Source: Desulfobacteraceae bacterium (GTDB lineage: Bacteria; Desulfobacterota; Desulfobacteria; Desulfobacterales; Desulfosarcinaceae). From it: 64,000 bases of DNA. The first letter of the stretch is position 1. Every line of letters starts with the position of its first letter. Of this stretch, positions 8,369 to 17,648 are shown piece after piece. The translations under genes were made by a program, and so were the position numbers. Location of the stretch: contig QZKV01000065.1 of NCBI GenBank assembly GCA_003599575.1, positions 1 to 64,000 of the forward strand. The letters are read 5' to 3'. Under the pieces are notes generated by a model. That model had not been told where the DNA came from. It did not search any database and saw only the letters and a program-made list of their open reading frames with translations.

Positions 8369-9790
8369 ATGAGGCGCGGAATACAATACGGGATCGGCGG
8401 CGCGGCTCTCTTGCTGAGCCTGGTTCTTATTGCCGGGGGTGTGGTTTTGGTCAAAGCCATGCCCATAGGCACCGGCTATGTGGCCAAGTATATCTGTTCG
8501 AGTACCTTTATCTCGCAGCGAGATCCTAAGGACGTTTTCAAGGAGGATGTGGCGCCGGTCAATCCGCTTGCCCGGCTGGTCGCGTTCGATATCGACCGCG
8601 GCCAACGGTCCGTGCGCGCGACGTCGTTCGGTTTGTTCTCCCGAACAGCCATCTACCGGGAAGGCTGCGGCTGCGCGCTGGTGATCGGAACGACCGAAGC
8701 ACAGATGCGCGCGCAAAAGCTGGTACCCCCCGATTTCAGTCGCACGCGTCCCTCGCCAGGGCAAAATCTGCCCTGGCCGGAAGGCACCGCCGGTCCTGTC
8801 GATCCTGTCTCACTGGGGGTCGATGCAACCCGGCTCGAACAGGCCCTTACGGCTGCCTTTGCCGAAACCGGAACCGAAAGAAAAAGGAAGACCCGGGCCG
8901 TGCTGGTCGTCTACCGGGGGCGGTTGATCGGCGAGCGCTATGCCCCGGGATTTCACAAGGATATGCCTTTGCTCGGATGGTCGATGAGCAAAAGCGTAAC
9001 CAACGCCCTGGTCGGCATACTGGTCGGCGAGGGGAAATTGGACATCAAGCAGCCGGCGCCGGTACCGGAGTGGCGCCAGCCTGGCGATGCGCGTCAGGCA
9101 ATCACCCTGGATCAACTGTTGCGCATGAGCAGCGGTCTTTCGTTCGAAGAAGTGTATGCGCCCTTTTTCGACGCGACCCAGATGCTTTACGGCAGCCCCG
9201 ATTTTGCCGTTTTTGCGGCCGGGAAGCTTTTTGAAGCCAAGCCCGAAGCCCGCTGGAAATACTCCAGCGGTACGGCCAACATAGTGGCCCGCGTGATCCG
9301 GCAAACGGTTGCGCGGGATTATCCATATTACTACACCGCCTTTTATGAAAAGCTCTTCGACCGCATCGGCATGACCAGCGCGGTCCTCGAGCCGGACGCA
9401 TCGGGAACCTTCGTCGGATCTTCTTATGCATTCGCCACCCCCCGGGACTGGGCGCGCTTCGGCCTGCTCTATCTGCACGACGGTGTGTGGCAGGGGCGGC
9501 GAATTTTGCCCGCCGGCTGGGTGGACTACACGAAAACACCCACGCCCGCGGCACCCGAGGGAGCATACGGCGCCCTCTTCTGGCTCAATGCCGGTGCGGC
9601 CGATCATCCCGGTCACCGCCGCTGGCCCGATGTTCCCAAAGATGCTTATGCCGCCGAAGGTTTTCAGGAACAGAAAGTGATCGTCATACCATCCAAAGAT
9701 CTTGTCATGGTGCGGTTCGGCGCCACATCGGACCGCAAGGCCTGGAATACCAACCGGTTTATTCTGGATGTGCTGTCAGCGTTGCCTTAA
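8369..9790 (+). CDS. Beta-lactamase-family (class C-like) serine hydrolase, membrane anchored
   Basis: 473 residues. An N-terminal hydrophobic segment (residues 8-30) probably anchors it in the inner membrane or serves as an uncleaved signal. The catalytic fold is that of penicillin-binding proteins and class C beta-lactamases: nucleophile motif SMSK at 205-208, and YSS at 298-300 replacing YxN as in EstB-like esterases. The family includes 6-aminohexanoate-dimer hydrolase-like and esterase members; the substrate is unknown. ACGGAGG is a strong ribosome site. It follows aapP by 62 bp and may share its transcript, but a link to amino acid uptake is only positional. Confidence 0.85.
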   Translation: MRRGIQYGIGGAALLLSLVLIAGGVVLVKAMPIGTGYVAKYICSSTFISQRDPKDVFKEDVAPVNPLARLVAFDIDRGQRSVRATSFGLFSRTAIYREGCGCALVIGTTEAQMRAQKLVPPDFSRTRPSPGQNLPWPEGTAGPVDPVSLGVDATRLEQALTAAFAETGTERKRKTRAVLVVYRGRLIGERYAPGFHKDMPLLGWSMSKSVTNALVGILVGEGKLDIKQPAPVPEWRQPGDARQAITLDQLLRMSSGLSFEEVYAPFFDATQMLYGSPDFAVFAAGKLFEAKPEARWKYSSGTANIVARVIRQTVARDYPYYYTAFYEKLFDRIGMTSAVLEPDASGTFVGSSYAFATPRDWARFGLLYLHDGVWQGRRILPAGWVDYTKTPTPAAPEGAYGALFWLNAGAADHPGHRRWPDVPKDAYAAEGFQEQKVIVIPSKDLVMVRFGATSDRKAWNTNRFILDVLSALP

Positions 9791-9862
9791 AGCTGGCGCA
9801 AGACGCTTGGGATACCGGCGGTATGCCTTGGGGGACGGCAGAACGGTGATTTTAAGAAGAAC

Positions 9863-11523
9863 TCAAGGCGTATAGATGTCCTTGTACTTCTCCCGAATCA
9901 CTTTTTTGTTCATCTTGCCAACGCTGTTCTTGGGAATTTCATCGACGAAGAGGACTTTTTCCGGAAGCTGCCACTTGGCGAACTTGGCCGCCAGGTAGGT
10001 TCGGATATCTTCATCGGTCAGCTCGCCTTTGAAGCCCGCGCGCAGGATCACCAAAGCAATGGGGCGTTCTTCCCACTTGGGATGCGGCACACCGGTTACG
10101 GCGGCTTCGAGCACGGCCGGGTGGGCCATGATCTTGTTTTCCATGTCCACCGAGGAAATCCACTCCCCGCCGCTCTTGATGAGATCCTTGACCCGGTCGG
10201 TGATCTTGATATAGCCCTCCTCGTCCATGGTGCCGGCATCGCCGCTCTTCCAGTAGCCGTCCTCGGTGAACTGGGCCTGCGACTCGGGTGCGTTGTAGTA
10301 GCTGCCTGTAATCCATGGCCCGCGGATCAGGATCTCGCCCTGGCTTTTGCCGTCCTGGGGCAGCTCTTTGCCCATGGCGTCCACCACTTTGATGTCCAGG
10401 CCCACGACGGGGTATCCCTGTTTGCGCTTCAGGTCCCAGCTGGTCTTCGGAAAGCTCCTTTGCCAACCAAGGCTTCAATCGGTTGATGGTGGCCAGCGGC
10501 GTGGTCTCCGTGGCTCCGTACGCATGGACGATTTCCGCTCCGACCAGCTCGTGGTACTGCTTCATCAGGCTCAGGGAGGGTTCGGACGCGCCGGAGAGGA
10601 AGCGGGCACCGGAAAGGTCGGGCTTTTTATCCAGGCCCTTGAGGTATTCGAGCATGGGCATGAACAGGGCAGGGGCGCCGGCTGATACCGTCACCCCCTT
10701 GCTGACCAGAGGCTCGGCCAGGCTGCCGAGATCGGCGATGTTGTACATGCCGGGCAGGACGAACTTGGCCCCGACTAAAATGGCGGCATGCGGCATGCCC
10801 CATCCCATGGCGTGAAACATGGGAACGAGCTGATAGAAGCAGTCCCGGTAAGACACTTCAGCGTTGAGTCCGATGGCCATGGCGTGAAGGTAGACATCGC
10901 GGTGCGAGTAATACACCCCTTTGGGACGCCCGGTCGTGCCGGTCGTGTAGCACGCGCCGTAGGCGGATTTTTCATCGAGTACCGGCCACGTGATCCGTCG
11001 CATGCGTCGGCCAGCAGCCTTTCGTAGCTGTAGACCGGCGACAGCTTCGTCTTGACATCCGCAAGGTCCCGGTCGGTAAGGACGATGTACCCTTTGACGC
11101 CGGGACACTGCCCGGCCACCGCTTCCGCGAGCGGCAACAAGGTCTCATCGACCAAAACGTATTTGGTTTCCGCGTGGTTGATCACATAGACGAGGTCCAC
11201 GGGAGACAGCCGCAGGTTGAGCAGCAGCAGTACCGATCCGATGCCGGGAATACCGAAATAGCATTCGAAATGGCGGTGGGTGTTCCAGTCGAGCACACCG
11301 ATGCGATCGCCGACTTCGGCGCCGATTGCCTTGAGCGCATTGCCGAGCTTACGAACCCGCCGGTAAGAATCCCGGTAGGCGAAGCGGAGCCTCTGAGCGC
11401 CGCGGATGGAAACGATTTCCTGTCGTCCATAGCTTTTGGACGCTTGACGCAGGATGTTGATCACGTTGAGTTGATAGTGTCCTGGGACGTGGAAGGGAAT
11501 CCTTTAACAGGGTTGGTCTTCAT
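9863..11523 (-). pseudogene. Fatty-acid/AMP-forming acyl-CoA ligase, disrupted by three frameshifts
   Basis: Three overlapping frames add up to one acyl-CoA ligase of about 550 residues. The start is the ATG at 11523, preceded by AAAGGAG and reading MKTNPVKGFPSTSQD. Frame breaks occur near 11487 (before YQLNVINILRQAS), near 10998 (between LLADAC and ITWPVLDEKSAYG) and near 10435 (between AKELSEDQ and WDLKRKQGYPVVG). The AMP-binding P-loop YTTGTTGRPKG, the AYGATETTPL motif, YWKSGDAGTMDEEGY and the C-terminal catalytic-lysine region KNSVGKMNKK are otherwise well kept. Each break needs only a one- or two-base indel. A recent pseudogene is likely; sequencing error is possible, although neighbouring long genes are intact. 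Confidence 0.85.
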
Positions 11524-11555
11524 AGCCACTCCTTTCAAGGATCATAATGAGGGGT

Positions 11556-11762
11556 TTATAATGGTATAGCGAATGTAAACTCCGGAATTAAAGTCAACAT
11601 AAAAGGCAGATGAAGTTTTTGAAAATCCCCGCCGTGATACTTTTCCGGGCAGTTATGCTTGGCCCACTCTTCCATGAGAAACCACATATAGTTGAACCTG
11701 AACAGCAGCTCTCGCATAACGCTATGTACCCGCTCTTTACTCCAGTCTTCGATTTCGAGCAT
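11556..11762 (-). CDS. Hypothetical small protein, 68 residues
   Basis: Not recognised with confidence. The ATG at 11762 has AAAGGA 6 bases upstream. The first 50 residues look like real protein, acidic and aromatic (MLEIEDWSKERVHSVMRELL, FNYMWFLMEEWAKHNCPEKY), faintly reminiscent of DUF6125-type helical proteins. The last 20 residues are hydrophobic and less protein-like, so the gene may be 3'-truncated. It lies 33 bp upstream of the broken acyl-CoA ligase on the same strand. Confidence 0.45.
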   Translation of the reverse strand: MLEIEDWSKERVHSVMRELLFRFNYMWFLMEEWAKHNCPEKYHGGDFQKLHLPFMLTLIPEFTFAIPL

Positions 11763-12309
11763 CCGTTATCCTTTTTGTTGGAGGGTTTCAAAAGGCAGCC
11801 TTCTTTCTGATAACAGAGGCCGATAGGCAACAGCCTGAATGCGAATAAGTGTAAATCAAGTGGATGGAAAGGTAAGAGGCGGCAGCGTTAAAACCCTTTG
11901 AGCAGCGGGTGGCTTGCTTGATACGCATTTTCTTCCCCTCAAATGGGGGGAAAACCCTATTTACGTTCGGGGCGCCGTGCGACAACAGTGACTCTACTGG
12001 GTCAGCACAGGCACGACAACAATCTGGACATACTGATGTTCATCGCATTTCTTATTCTGGCACTCTTTTACCTGTGGCGGGTCGGCGCCCTTGATTTACA
12101 AGTGGCCGAGCATCGCCAGCTCACACACCGCAACAACAAACATTGATGAAAGGACGAAGGCTGAAAACAAAGGCGGTTAGTAGCCGACGACCCGCAAAGC
12201 CGGATGAATGAGAGGGGATGAGGTTCTACTGAACCATCGCCGTTTCCGATTCGAGGGGTCTTCGGTGCCCATCGGCAATAAACGCTTAGTTGGCGAAAGA
12301 GGGAGACGC
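11763..12309. other. Intergenic region with hairpin and possible NuoA relic
   Basis: About 546 bp without an intact gene. A hairpin at 11928-11954 (TTTTC..CCCC / GGGG..AAAA) could act as a transcription terminator or is a dispersed repeat. The stretch 12021-12146 is listed separately as a possible nuoA remnant. Nothing else recognised. Confidence 0.5.
12021..12146 (+). pseudogene. Possible relic of a second NuoA (C-terminal helix)
   Basis: The plus frame ending at the TGA 12144-12146 reads LDILMFIAFLILALFYLWRV then GALDLQVAEHR. A hydrophobic helix followed by Y-x-W-R-x-G-A-L-D is the usual C-terminal end of NuoA (compare AWIKKALEWV at the end of the intact NuoA starting 770 bp downstream). 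No upstream NuoA sequence precedes it in any frame. It may be the leftover of an older or second nuo locus. Short, so uncertain. Confidence 0.33.
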
Positions 12310-12744
12310 ATGCGATCGGTTACTGATATCCTGCGCCGGAAGGGGTCAGAGGTTTACTCCATCTCGGCGGGAGCCACTGTTTACGAGGCGCTTCAGCTTA
12401 TGGCGGATAAAAATGTGGGCGCGCTGATGGTAATGGATGGAACGGCGCCAGTTGGATTGATTTCCGAACGGGACTATGCCCGCAAGATTATCTTGAAAGG
12501 CAAATTTTCCAAGGATGTACCGGTGGCGGAGATTATGTCCCGGAATATGGTCCGCATCGGTCCCGAAGAGGATGTCGAAGGGTGCATGCAGCTGATGACC
12601 GACAAACGGGTAAGACACCTGCCGGTATTCGAGAACGATCGCCTCATCGGCATCGTTTCCATAGGCGACATTGTAAAGACCATCATCGAAAACAAAGAAG
12701 CGATCATCTTACAGCTGGAGGCCTACATCAAGGGCAAGCGCTGA
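12310..12744 (+). CDS. Tandem CBS-domain protein
   Basis: 144 residues made of two CBS motifs that together form one Bateman module, a ligand sensor that usually binds adenine nucleotides. CBS1 covers about residues 8-63 (VYSISAGATVYEALQLMADK... GLISERDYARKI) and CBS2 about 72-128 (RIGPEEDVEGCMQLMTDKRV... GIVSIGDIVKTII). The start at 12310 has GGAG 6 bases upstream; an upstream in-frame ATG at 12208 adds a non-conserved leader. Stand-alone CBS pairs of this type are common, and the target is unknown. It sits 175 bp before nuoA in the same orientation. Confidence 0.9.
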   Translation: MRSVTDILRRKGSEVYSISAGATVYEALQLMADKNVGALMVMDGTAPVGLISERDYARKIILKGKFSKDVPVAEIMSRNMVRIGPEEDVEGCMQLMTDKRVRHLPVFENDRLIGIVSIGDIVKTIIENKEAIILQLEAYIKGKR

Positions 12745-12919
12745 TTCGCTTCAATCTCGAATAACGGCCGGATCTTATTTCATACCATTAAAACTGGTCA
12801 GATTTAAGGTCAGGGTAACCCGACCCATCGAAACATCCCAACGCGGCATATACGTTGGGGCCGGGCTGCCGGATCCTGCTTAGAAGTGGTTTCAAAAATT
12901 CAATCGGGTAAAAAATCAT

Positions 12920-13285
12920 ATGCTTCTTGCTTATCTGCCCGTCCTGATTATGATCGCGTTCGTCTCCCTGGTGGCCTACGCGGTTCTTTTCATCAGTGCG
13001 CTTCTTCGTCCAAAAAACCCGTACCAGCGAAAACTGGAACCATGGGAATGCGGGTTGGAACCTATTGGAGAGGCGAGCAAAGGCCAGTTCAGAATTCATT
13101 TCTTTATCGTTGCCATACTTTTTATCATTTTTGATGTCGAGACGCTTTTTCTTTTTCCTTGGGCGGTAATCCTGGATGATAAGAGTATCGCCGGCTTCTT
13201 ATTGATCGAAATGTTTATTTTTATCGCCATTCTGGGCATTGGACTAATGTATGCCTGGATTAAGAAAGCGTTGGAGTGGGTATAA
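12920..13285 (+). CDS. nuoA: NADH-quinone oxidoreductase subunit A
   Basis: Membrane subunit of complex I near the quinone site. 121 residues, three transmembrane helices, with the characteristic loop PWECGLEPIGEASKGQFRI and FDVETLFLFPWA between helices 1 and 2. First gene of a nuoA-N operon that runs to 29.6 kb. The ribosome site is weak (GGGTAAAAAATCAT), and no clear promoter could be picked in the 175 bp upstream. Confidence 0.95.
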   Translation: MLLAYLPVLIMIAFVSLVAYAVLFISALLRPKNPYQRKLEPWECGLEPIGEASKGQFRIHFFIVAILFIIFDVETLFLFPWAVILDDKSIAGFLLIEMFIFIAILGIGLMYAWIKKALEWV

Positions 13286-13320
13286 GCAGAGGGACAAAGA
13301 GACAGAGGAACTGAGGGATT

Positions 13321-13890
13321 ATGACTTCACATGAAAACGTGCTGAACAATGCTTTCGGTTTTACTACGCTTGAAAGTATAGCGGATGCATTACGCAACAC
13401 GCCGCTGATGGAGAAAATCAGGGACGTCGCCGTTTTGAAGCGTCTTTTCAATTGGGGACGGTCATCATCGCTCTGGCCCATGAGTTTCGGGCTGGCTTGC
13501 TGTGCTCTTGAAATGATCGCCACCGCCTGCTCCCGCTACGATACGGACAGACTCGGAATCGTTTTCAGGCCATCGCCGCGCCAATCGGATGTGATGGTCA
13601 TTGCCGGGACAATGACCAAGAAGATGGCGCCGCTCGTAAAAAGACTTTACGACCAGATGCCCGAACCCAGATGGGTGATCGCCCATGGCGGGTGCGCATC
13701 ATGCGGCGGACCATATAATTCCTATGCGGTGGTCCAGGGCACCCATCTGGTCGTACCGGTAGACATCTATATCCCAGGATGTCCGCCAAGGCCGGAAGCC
13801 TTGATATTTGGTTTCTTGCAGCTCATGGAGAAGATAAAGCGCGAAAGCCCCTATGTACTTGAAGAAAGAAAGATAAGGACTTTGGAATGA
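13321..13890 (+). CDS. nuoB: NADH-quinone oxidoreductase subunit B (cluster N2)
   Basis: Carries the terminal 4Fe-4S cluster N2 that passes electrons to quinone. 189 residues. The four ligands are visible: adjacent cysteines C60-C61 (GLACCALEM), C125 (HGGCASCGG) and C154 ([10 protein letters not shown]). The start is GGGATT-proximal with a weak ribosome site. The gene ends in ATGA, overlapping the nuoC start by 4 bp. Peripheral arm subunit. Confidence 0.96.
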   Translation: MTSHENVLNNAFGFTTLESIADALRNTPLMEKIRDVAVLKRLFNWGRSSSLWPMSFGLACCALEMIATACSRYDTDRLGIVFRPSPRQSDVMVIAGTMTKKMAPLVKRLYDQMPEPRWVIAHGGCASCGGPYNSYAVVQGTHLVVPVDIYIPGCPPRPEALIFGFLQLMEKIKRESPYVLEERKIRTLE

Positions 13891-14399
13891 TTACGGCTGT
13901 AAAAGAAGCGTTGTTGTTGGACAAGGTTCAGAAGCGGTTCAAAGACGCCATTCTGGCGACCGGCCTCTTCCAGGACGAGGTTTGCCATCTGGTGGATAAA
14001 AAGGCATTGGTCGGCATCTGTGAATTCTTAAAAAACGATCCGGAACTGAATTTGAATTATCTGGTGGATGTGCTCGGCGTGGACTACACACCGGCATCGC
14101 CGCGCTTCGAGGTCGTTTACCACCTTTACTCCATATCGCAAAGGCACCGCTTGCGGCTAAAAGTAAAAGCAGATTCCGAAGAACCTATCCCGACCGTGAC
14201 GGGAATATGGCCGGCCGCGGAATGGCCCGAACGTGAAGTTTACGACATGTACGGTATAGTCTTCGAGGAACATCCAGATTTGAAACGCATTTACATGGCC
14301 CCTGACTGGCAGGGATTTCCAATGAGAAAGGACTATCCGCTGAAGGGCTACAAGGACGAGTATAACCCGTTCGGCGAAGAGGTCGAAGAAGATTTCTAG
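13887..14399 (+). CDS. nuoC: NADH-quinone oxidoreductase subunit C
   Basis: 170 residues; 30-kDa-type peripheral subunit packing against NuoD. Signature region [20 protein letters not shown] and [22 protein letters not shown] are intact. It is separate from nuoD, not fused as in enterobacteria. Translationally coupled to nuoB by a 4-bp overlap; nuoD starts 9 bp later. Confidence 0.96.
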   Translation: MITAVKEALLLDKVQKRFKDAILATGLFQDEVCHLVDKKALVGICEFLKNDPELNLNYLVDVLGVDYTPASPRFEVVYHLYSISQRHRLRLKVKADSEEPIPTVTGIWPAAEWPEREVYDMYGIVFEEHPDLKRIYMAPDWQGFPMRKDYPLKGYKDEYNPFGEEVEEDF

Positions 14400-14408
14400 G
14401 ACAAAAAA

Positions 14409-15599
14409 ATGACGGAGCACGAAGACTTTGTCGCCACCAAAAAGATCAACCTGCATCTGGGGCCGCAACACCCCTCCGCCCATGGTCTGCTCCATCTGGT
14501 CATTGAATTGCAGGGAGAAAAGGTCATCAACGTCGAAACTGAAATCGGTTATCTGCACCGTGGAACCGAGAAAATTGCGGAAAATCTGCTCTATCACCAA
14601 TTTGTGCCGTATACCGACAGGCTCGATTATCTATGCGCCATGAGCAACAACCTGGCCTACGTGATGGCGGTGGAAAAGCTTCTCGAGGTCCAAATCCCCG
14701 AAAGAACCCGATACATCCGAGTGGTCGCCGCTGAGTTGTCCAGGATTGCCGGGCATTTGCTTTGTGTGGGGGCCTGGGGCATGGATTTGGGCGCCATGAC
14801 AATTCTTTTATATGCCATGCGCGAAAGGGAGCTGATCCTCGACATTTTCGAGATGCTGTGCGGTGCGCGCATGACGTTGAGCTATATGCGCGTGGGCGGG
14901 GTAAGATATGACTTTACCGAGGCGTGTAAGGCAGCCTGCCTGAACCTGATAAAAATCATGCCCGCCCGAATCGATGAGTATGAAAAGATCCTGACCGGAA
15001 ACCGGGTCTGGCTCAAGCGGAACAAGGGGATCGGCATCATATCCGCCGATGACGCCGTGGCCATGGGGTTGAGCGGACCGGCCTTGAGAGCCAGCGGCGT
15101 GAATTGGGACATCCGCAAGCATGAACCTTATCTGATCTATGATCGCATCGATTTTGATGTGCCGACAGGCGCCCATGGCGACTGCTTCGATCGCTACATG
15201 GTTCGCATCGAAGAAATGCGCCAGGCCCTGCGTATCATCGAGCAGGCGGTCAAGGCCATGCCGGAAGGCCCCTTTAACGTGGATGACACGCAACTGGTTC
15301 CGCCGCCGCACGCCGAGACCTACGATAATATGGAGAACTTAATCCACCACTTCAAGTATGTCTCCCACGGGTTCAAGGTCCCCAAAGGAGAGACCTATGT
15401 CTCCATAGAATCCCCCAAGGGGGAACTGGGCGTCTACATTGTCAGCGATGGATCGGAAAAACCTTACCGGCTGAAGCTGAGAATGCCGACGTTCATGAAC
15501 CTGCAATCCATCAACCGCATGGCCAAAGGCGGCTATCTGGCGGATGTCATCGCGGTATTGTCCAGTTTGGATCCGGTGTTCGGCGAGTGCGATAAGTAA
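14409..15599 (+). CDS. nuoD: NADH-quinone oxidoreductase subunit D (quinone-binding)
   Basis: 396 residues, the 49-kDa-type subunit forming the quinone cavity with NuoB. It has LHLGPQHPSAHGLLH near the N-terminus and the family-ending motif PVFGECDK. The conserved EIGYLHRGTEK loop (R51) corresponds to the arginine of mitochondrial NDUFS2 that is dimethylated by NDUFAF7; a homologue of that enzyme lies just past the end of this operon. The 66-bp gap to nuoE contains text-like repeat sequence. Confidence 0.97.
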   Translation: MTEHEDFVATKKINLHLGPQHPSAHGLLHLVIELQGEKVINVETEIGYLHRGTEKIAENLLYHQFVPYTDRLDYLCAMSNNLAYVMAVEKLLEVQIPERTRYIRVVAAELSRIAGHLLCVGAWGMDLGAMTILLYAMRERELILDIFEMLCGARMTLSYMRVGGVRYDFTEACKAACLNLIKIMPARIDEYEKILTGNRVWLKRNKGIGIISADDAVAMGLSGPALRASGVNWDIRKHEPYLIYDRIDFDVPTGAHGDCFDRYMVRIEEMRQALRIIEQAVKAMPEGPFNVDDTQLVPPPHAETYDNMENLIHHFKYVSHGFKVPKGETYVSIESPKGELGVYIVSDGSEKPYRLKLRMPTFMNLQSINRMAKGGYLADVIAVLSSLDPVFGECDK

Positions 15600-15660
15600 A
15601 AAGAGACAATGGGCAAAAGGACATAAGCTTGTGCCTCGGTAACTTTGTGTCTTTGAAGGA
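15600..15660. repeat. Text-like 'ctttgtgtctttg' repeat between nuoD and nuoE
   Basis: The spacer reads as degenerate units such as acaatgggcaaaaggac and aactttgtgtctttgaagg, resembling the longer blocks at 20.27 kb and 13.29 kb. Non-coding. Confidence 0.5.
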
Positions 15661-15665
15661 AACCA

Positions 15666-16136
15666 ATGATAGACGAAAAGACGATGCAAAAAATCCGCGC
15701 GTTGGAAAGCATGTATCCGGACAAGCGATCTCTAGTTATGGGCGCCTTGTGGGTGGTGCAGCGCGATAAAGGCGGCACTTTGACCAAAGAGGATCTGGAA
15801 GTGATTGCCGGTATTCTTGAGATCAGTCCGGTGGAAGTTCAGGCGGCGGCGACCTTCTATACCATGTATAACATCGCCAAGCCGGTCGGAAAGTACCATA
15901 TCCAGGTCTGCGCGAATCTCTCCTGCTCCCTGCTCGGCGCCGAAAATCTGCGGGCTCATCTGGAAAAAAGCCTTGGTATAAAAACCGGAGAAACCACGCT
16001 GGACGGGAAATTTTCCCTGACCACGGTGGAGTGCCTGGGGTCTTGCGATACGGCGCCGATGATGCAGATCAATGACGATTATTATGAAAACCTGGACACA
16101 GAGAAAGTGAATGAGATTTTAAAACGTATGAGATAG
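15666..16136 (+). CDS. nuoE: NADH-quinone oxidoreductase subunit E (2Fe-2S)
   Basis: 156 residues, thioredoxin-like 24-kDa subunit with a 2Fe-2S cluster next to the NADH site. Ligands C82 and C87 (VCANLSCSLLG) and C123 and C127 (VECLGSCDTAP) are present. AAGGAAACCA precedes the ATG. With NuoF and NuoG it makes the NADH-oxidising module, so this is an NADH-type and not an F420H2- or ferredoxin-only complex I. Confidence 0.96.
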   Translation: MIDEKTMQKIRALESMYPDKRSLVMGALWVVQRDKGGTLTKEDLEVIAGILEISPVEVQAAATFYTMYNIAKPVGKYHIQVCANLSCSLLGAENLRAHLEKSLGIKTGETTLDGKFSLTTVECLGSCDTAPMMQINDDYYENLDTEKVNEILKRMR

Positions 16137-16144
16137 GCGGTCGG

Positions 16145-17425
16145 ATGGAAAGAATTCTGCTCAAAAACATCGATGCGGCCGATGCCGGCAAGGTGGCAAC
16201 CTACCTGCGGAACGGCGGATACAAGGGCCTGGACGCCGCGTTTAAAATGAGGCCCGAAGAGATCGTTCAGATCATGAAGGATTCGGGCTTGCGGGGCAGA
16301 GGGGGAGCGGGTTTTTCCACGGGGCTTAAATGGAGTTTTATCCCCAGCGACCCGTCCCTGCCCAAATATCTTCTGTGCAATGCGGATGAGAGCGAACCAG
16401 GGACCTTCAAGGACCGGCTGATCATCGAAAAAGCGCCCCACCTGCTGCTGGAAGGCATGATGATCGCCTGCTATGCCATCGGCGCGGCCACCGGGTATAT
16501 CTACATCAGGGGCGAGTATGAGTATGGAGCGCGCATCCTCGAAGATGCCATCGCCGAGGCGTCGTCGGCGGGTTATCTCGGACGCAATATCCGCGGATCG
16601 GGATTTTCCCTCCGGATTTACATTCATCGTGGCGCCGGCGCCTATATTTGCGGTGAGGAAACAGCCCTTCTGGAATCAATCCAGGGACTCCGCGGCCAGC
16701 CGCGATTAAGACCCCCCTTTCCGGCCATAGCCGGAGTTTACTACAAACCGAGCGTCATCAATAATGTCGAAACCCTGGCGTGCGTTCCTTCGATTTTAGA
16801 AAGGGGTCCGCGATGGTTTGCCGGCATCGGCCCGCGGAAAAGCCCGGGCCCCAAACTGTATGCGGTCAGCGGTCATGTTAAAAAACCCGGCGTTTATGAA
16901 CTTCCCATGGAGGTGACCCTCAATGAACTGATCTTTGAACACTGCGGCGGCATGCGCGGCGACAAGGCCGTCAAAGCCGTCATTCCGGGCGGCGCCAGCG
17001 CCCCGATGCTGGCCGGCGAAGATCTCGACTCGCCCATGGATTTCGAATCGTTGGCCCAAAGAGGGTCCATGCTCGGTTCGGCCGGGGTCGTGGTCATGGA
17101 GGAAGGCACCTGCATGGTGAAAACCGCTTATATCATCAACCGTTTTTTCAGCCACGAATCCTGCGGTAAATGCACCCCCTGCAGGGACGGCACGCCCTGG
17201 ATGACGCAGATATTGAAACGCATCGAAGACGGTAAAGGCCGCCCGGGCGACGTGGAACTGCTGGAAAGTCTATGCACCGGGATTTTCGGCCGCTGCTTTT
17301 GCGCGCTCGGCGAAGCGGCGGTGATGGCTCTGCGCGGCGCGCTCAAGTACTTTAAAGAAGAATTTTACGATCATATCGCGCAGAAGAAGTGTACGGTTTC
17401 GACAGATGGGCTGCACGGGTTTTAA
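16145..17425 (+). CDS. nuoF: NADH-quinone oxidoreductase subunit F (FMN, NADH binding)
   Basis: 426 residues. NADH/FMN site motifs GLRGRGGAGFSTGLKW and CNADESEPGTFKDR, and the N3 4Fe-4S ligands SCGKCTPCRDG plus the later cysteine in GRCFCALGEA, are all present. It begins 8 bp after nuoE. A 220-bp spacer with unusual repeats separates it from nuoG. Confidence 0.97.
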   Translation: MERILLKNIDAADAGKVATYLRNGGYKGLDAAFKMRPEEIVQIMKDSGLRGRGGAGFSTGLKWSFIPSDPSLPKYLLCNADESEPGTFKDRLIIEKAPHLLLEGMMIACYAIGAATGYIYIRGEYEYGARILEDAIAEASSAGYLGRNIRGSGFSLRIYIHRGAGAYICGEETALLESIQGLRGQPRLRPPFPAIAGVYYKPSVINNVETLACVPSILERGPRWFAGIGPRKSPGPKLYAVSGHVKKPGVYELPMEVTLNELIFEHCGGMRGDKAVKAVIPGGASAPMLAGEDLDSPMDFESLAQRGSMLGSAGVVVMEEGTCMVKTAYIINRFFSHESCGKCTPCRDGTPWMTQILKRIEDGKGRPGDVELLESLCTGIFGRCFCALGEAAVMALRGALKYFKEEFYDHIAQKKCTVSTDGLHGF

Positions 17426-17648
17426 GTTTTAGGTTTTAGGGTTTTAGGTGGAGGTATTCTGTCTGATTTTATAGGGGAACGCGGCAGTCAGGCCGAGACA
17501 CGCGGAGGCAGTACAGCTCCACGCCTGTGCCGGAGGCGTTCCCAAGCTGGAGCTTGGGAACGAGCAAATCGTACTCGTACTCGTTCTCGTACTCGTACTC
17601 GATTGGAACGAACGAGCGAGCAAGATACTGAAACGGGAAGAAGTGTAA
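17426..17648. repeat. Repeat block between nuoF and nuoG
   Basis: Three elements lie in one spacer inside the operon. At 17425-17452 there is a tandem of 'gttttag' units. At 17538-17561 there is a perfect 11-bp inverted repeat, GTTCCCAAGCT-gg-AGCTTGGGAAC. At 17570-17601 there is a run of hexamers 'cgtact' with one variant 'cgttct'. The inverted repeat recurs at 20.23 kb and the hexamer at 55.08 kb. No coding potential. RNA hairpins could affect message processing or stability within the nuo transcript. Confidence 0.75.

Noticed and set aside
17570-17601. CRISPR-like direct repeats
   Set aside because: Contiguous hexamer tandem without spacers.
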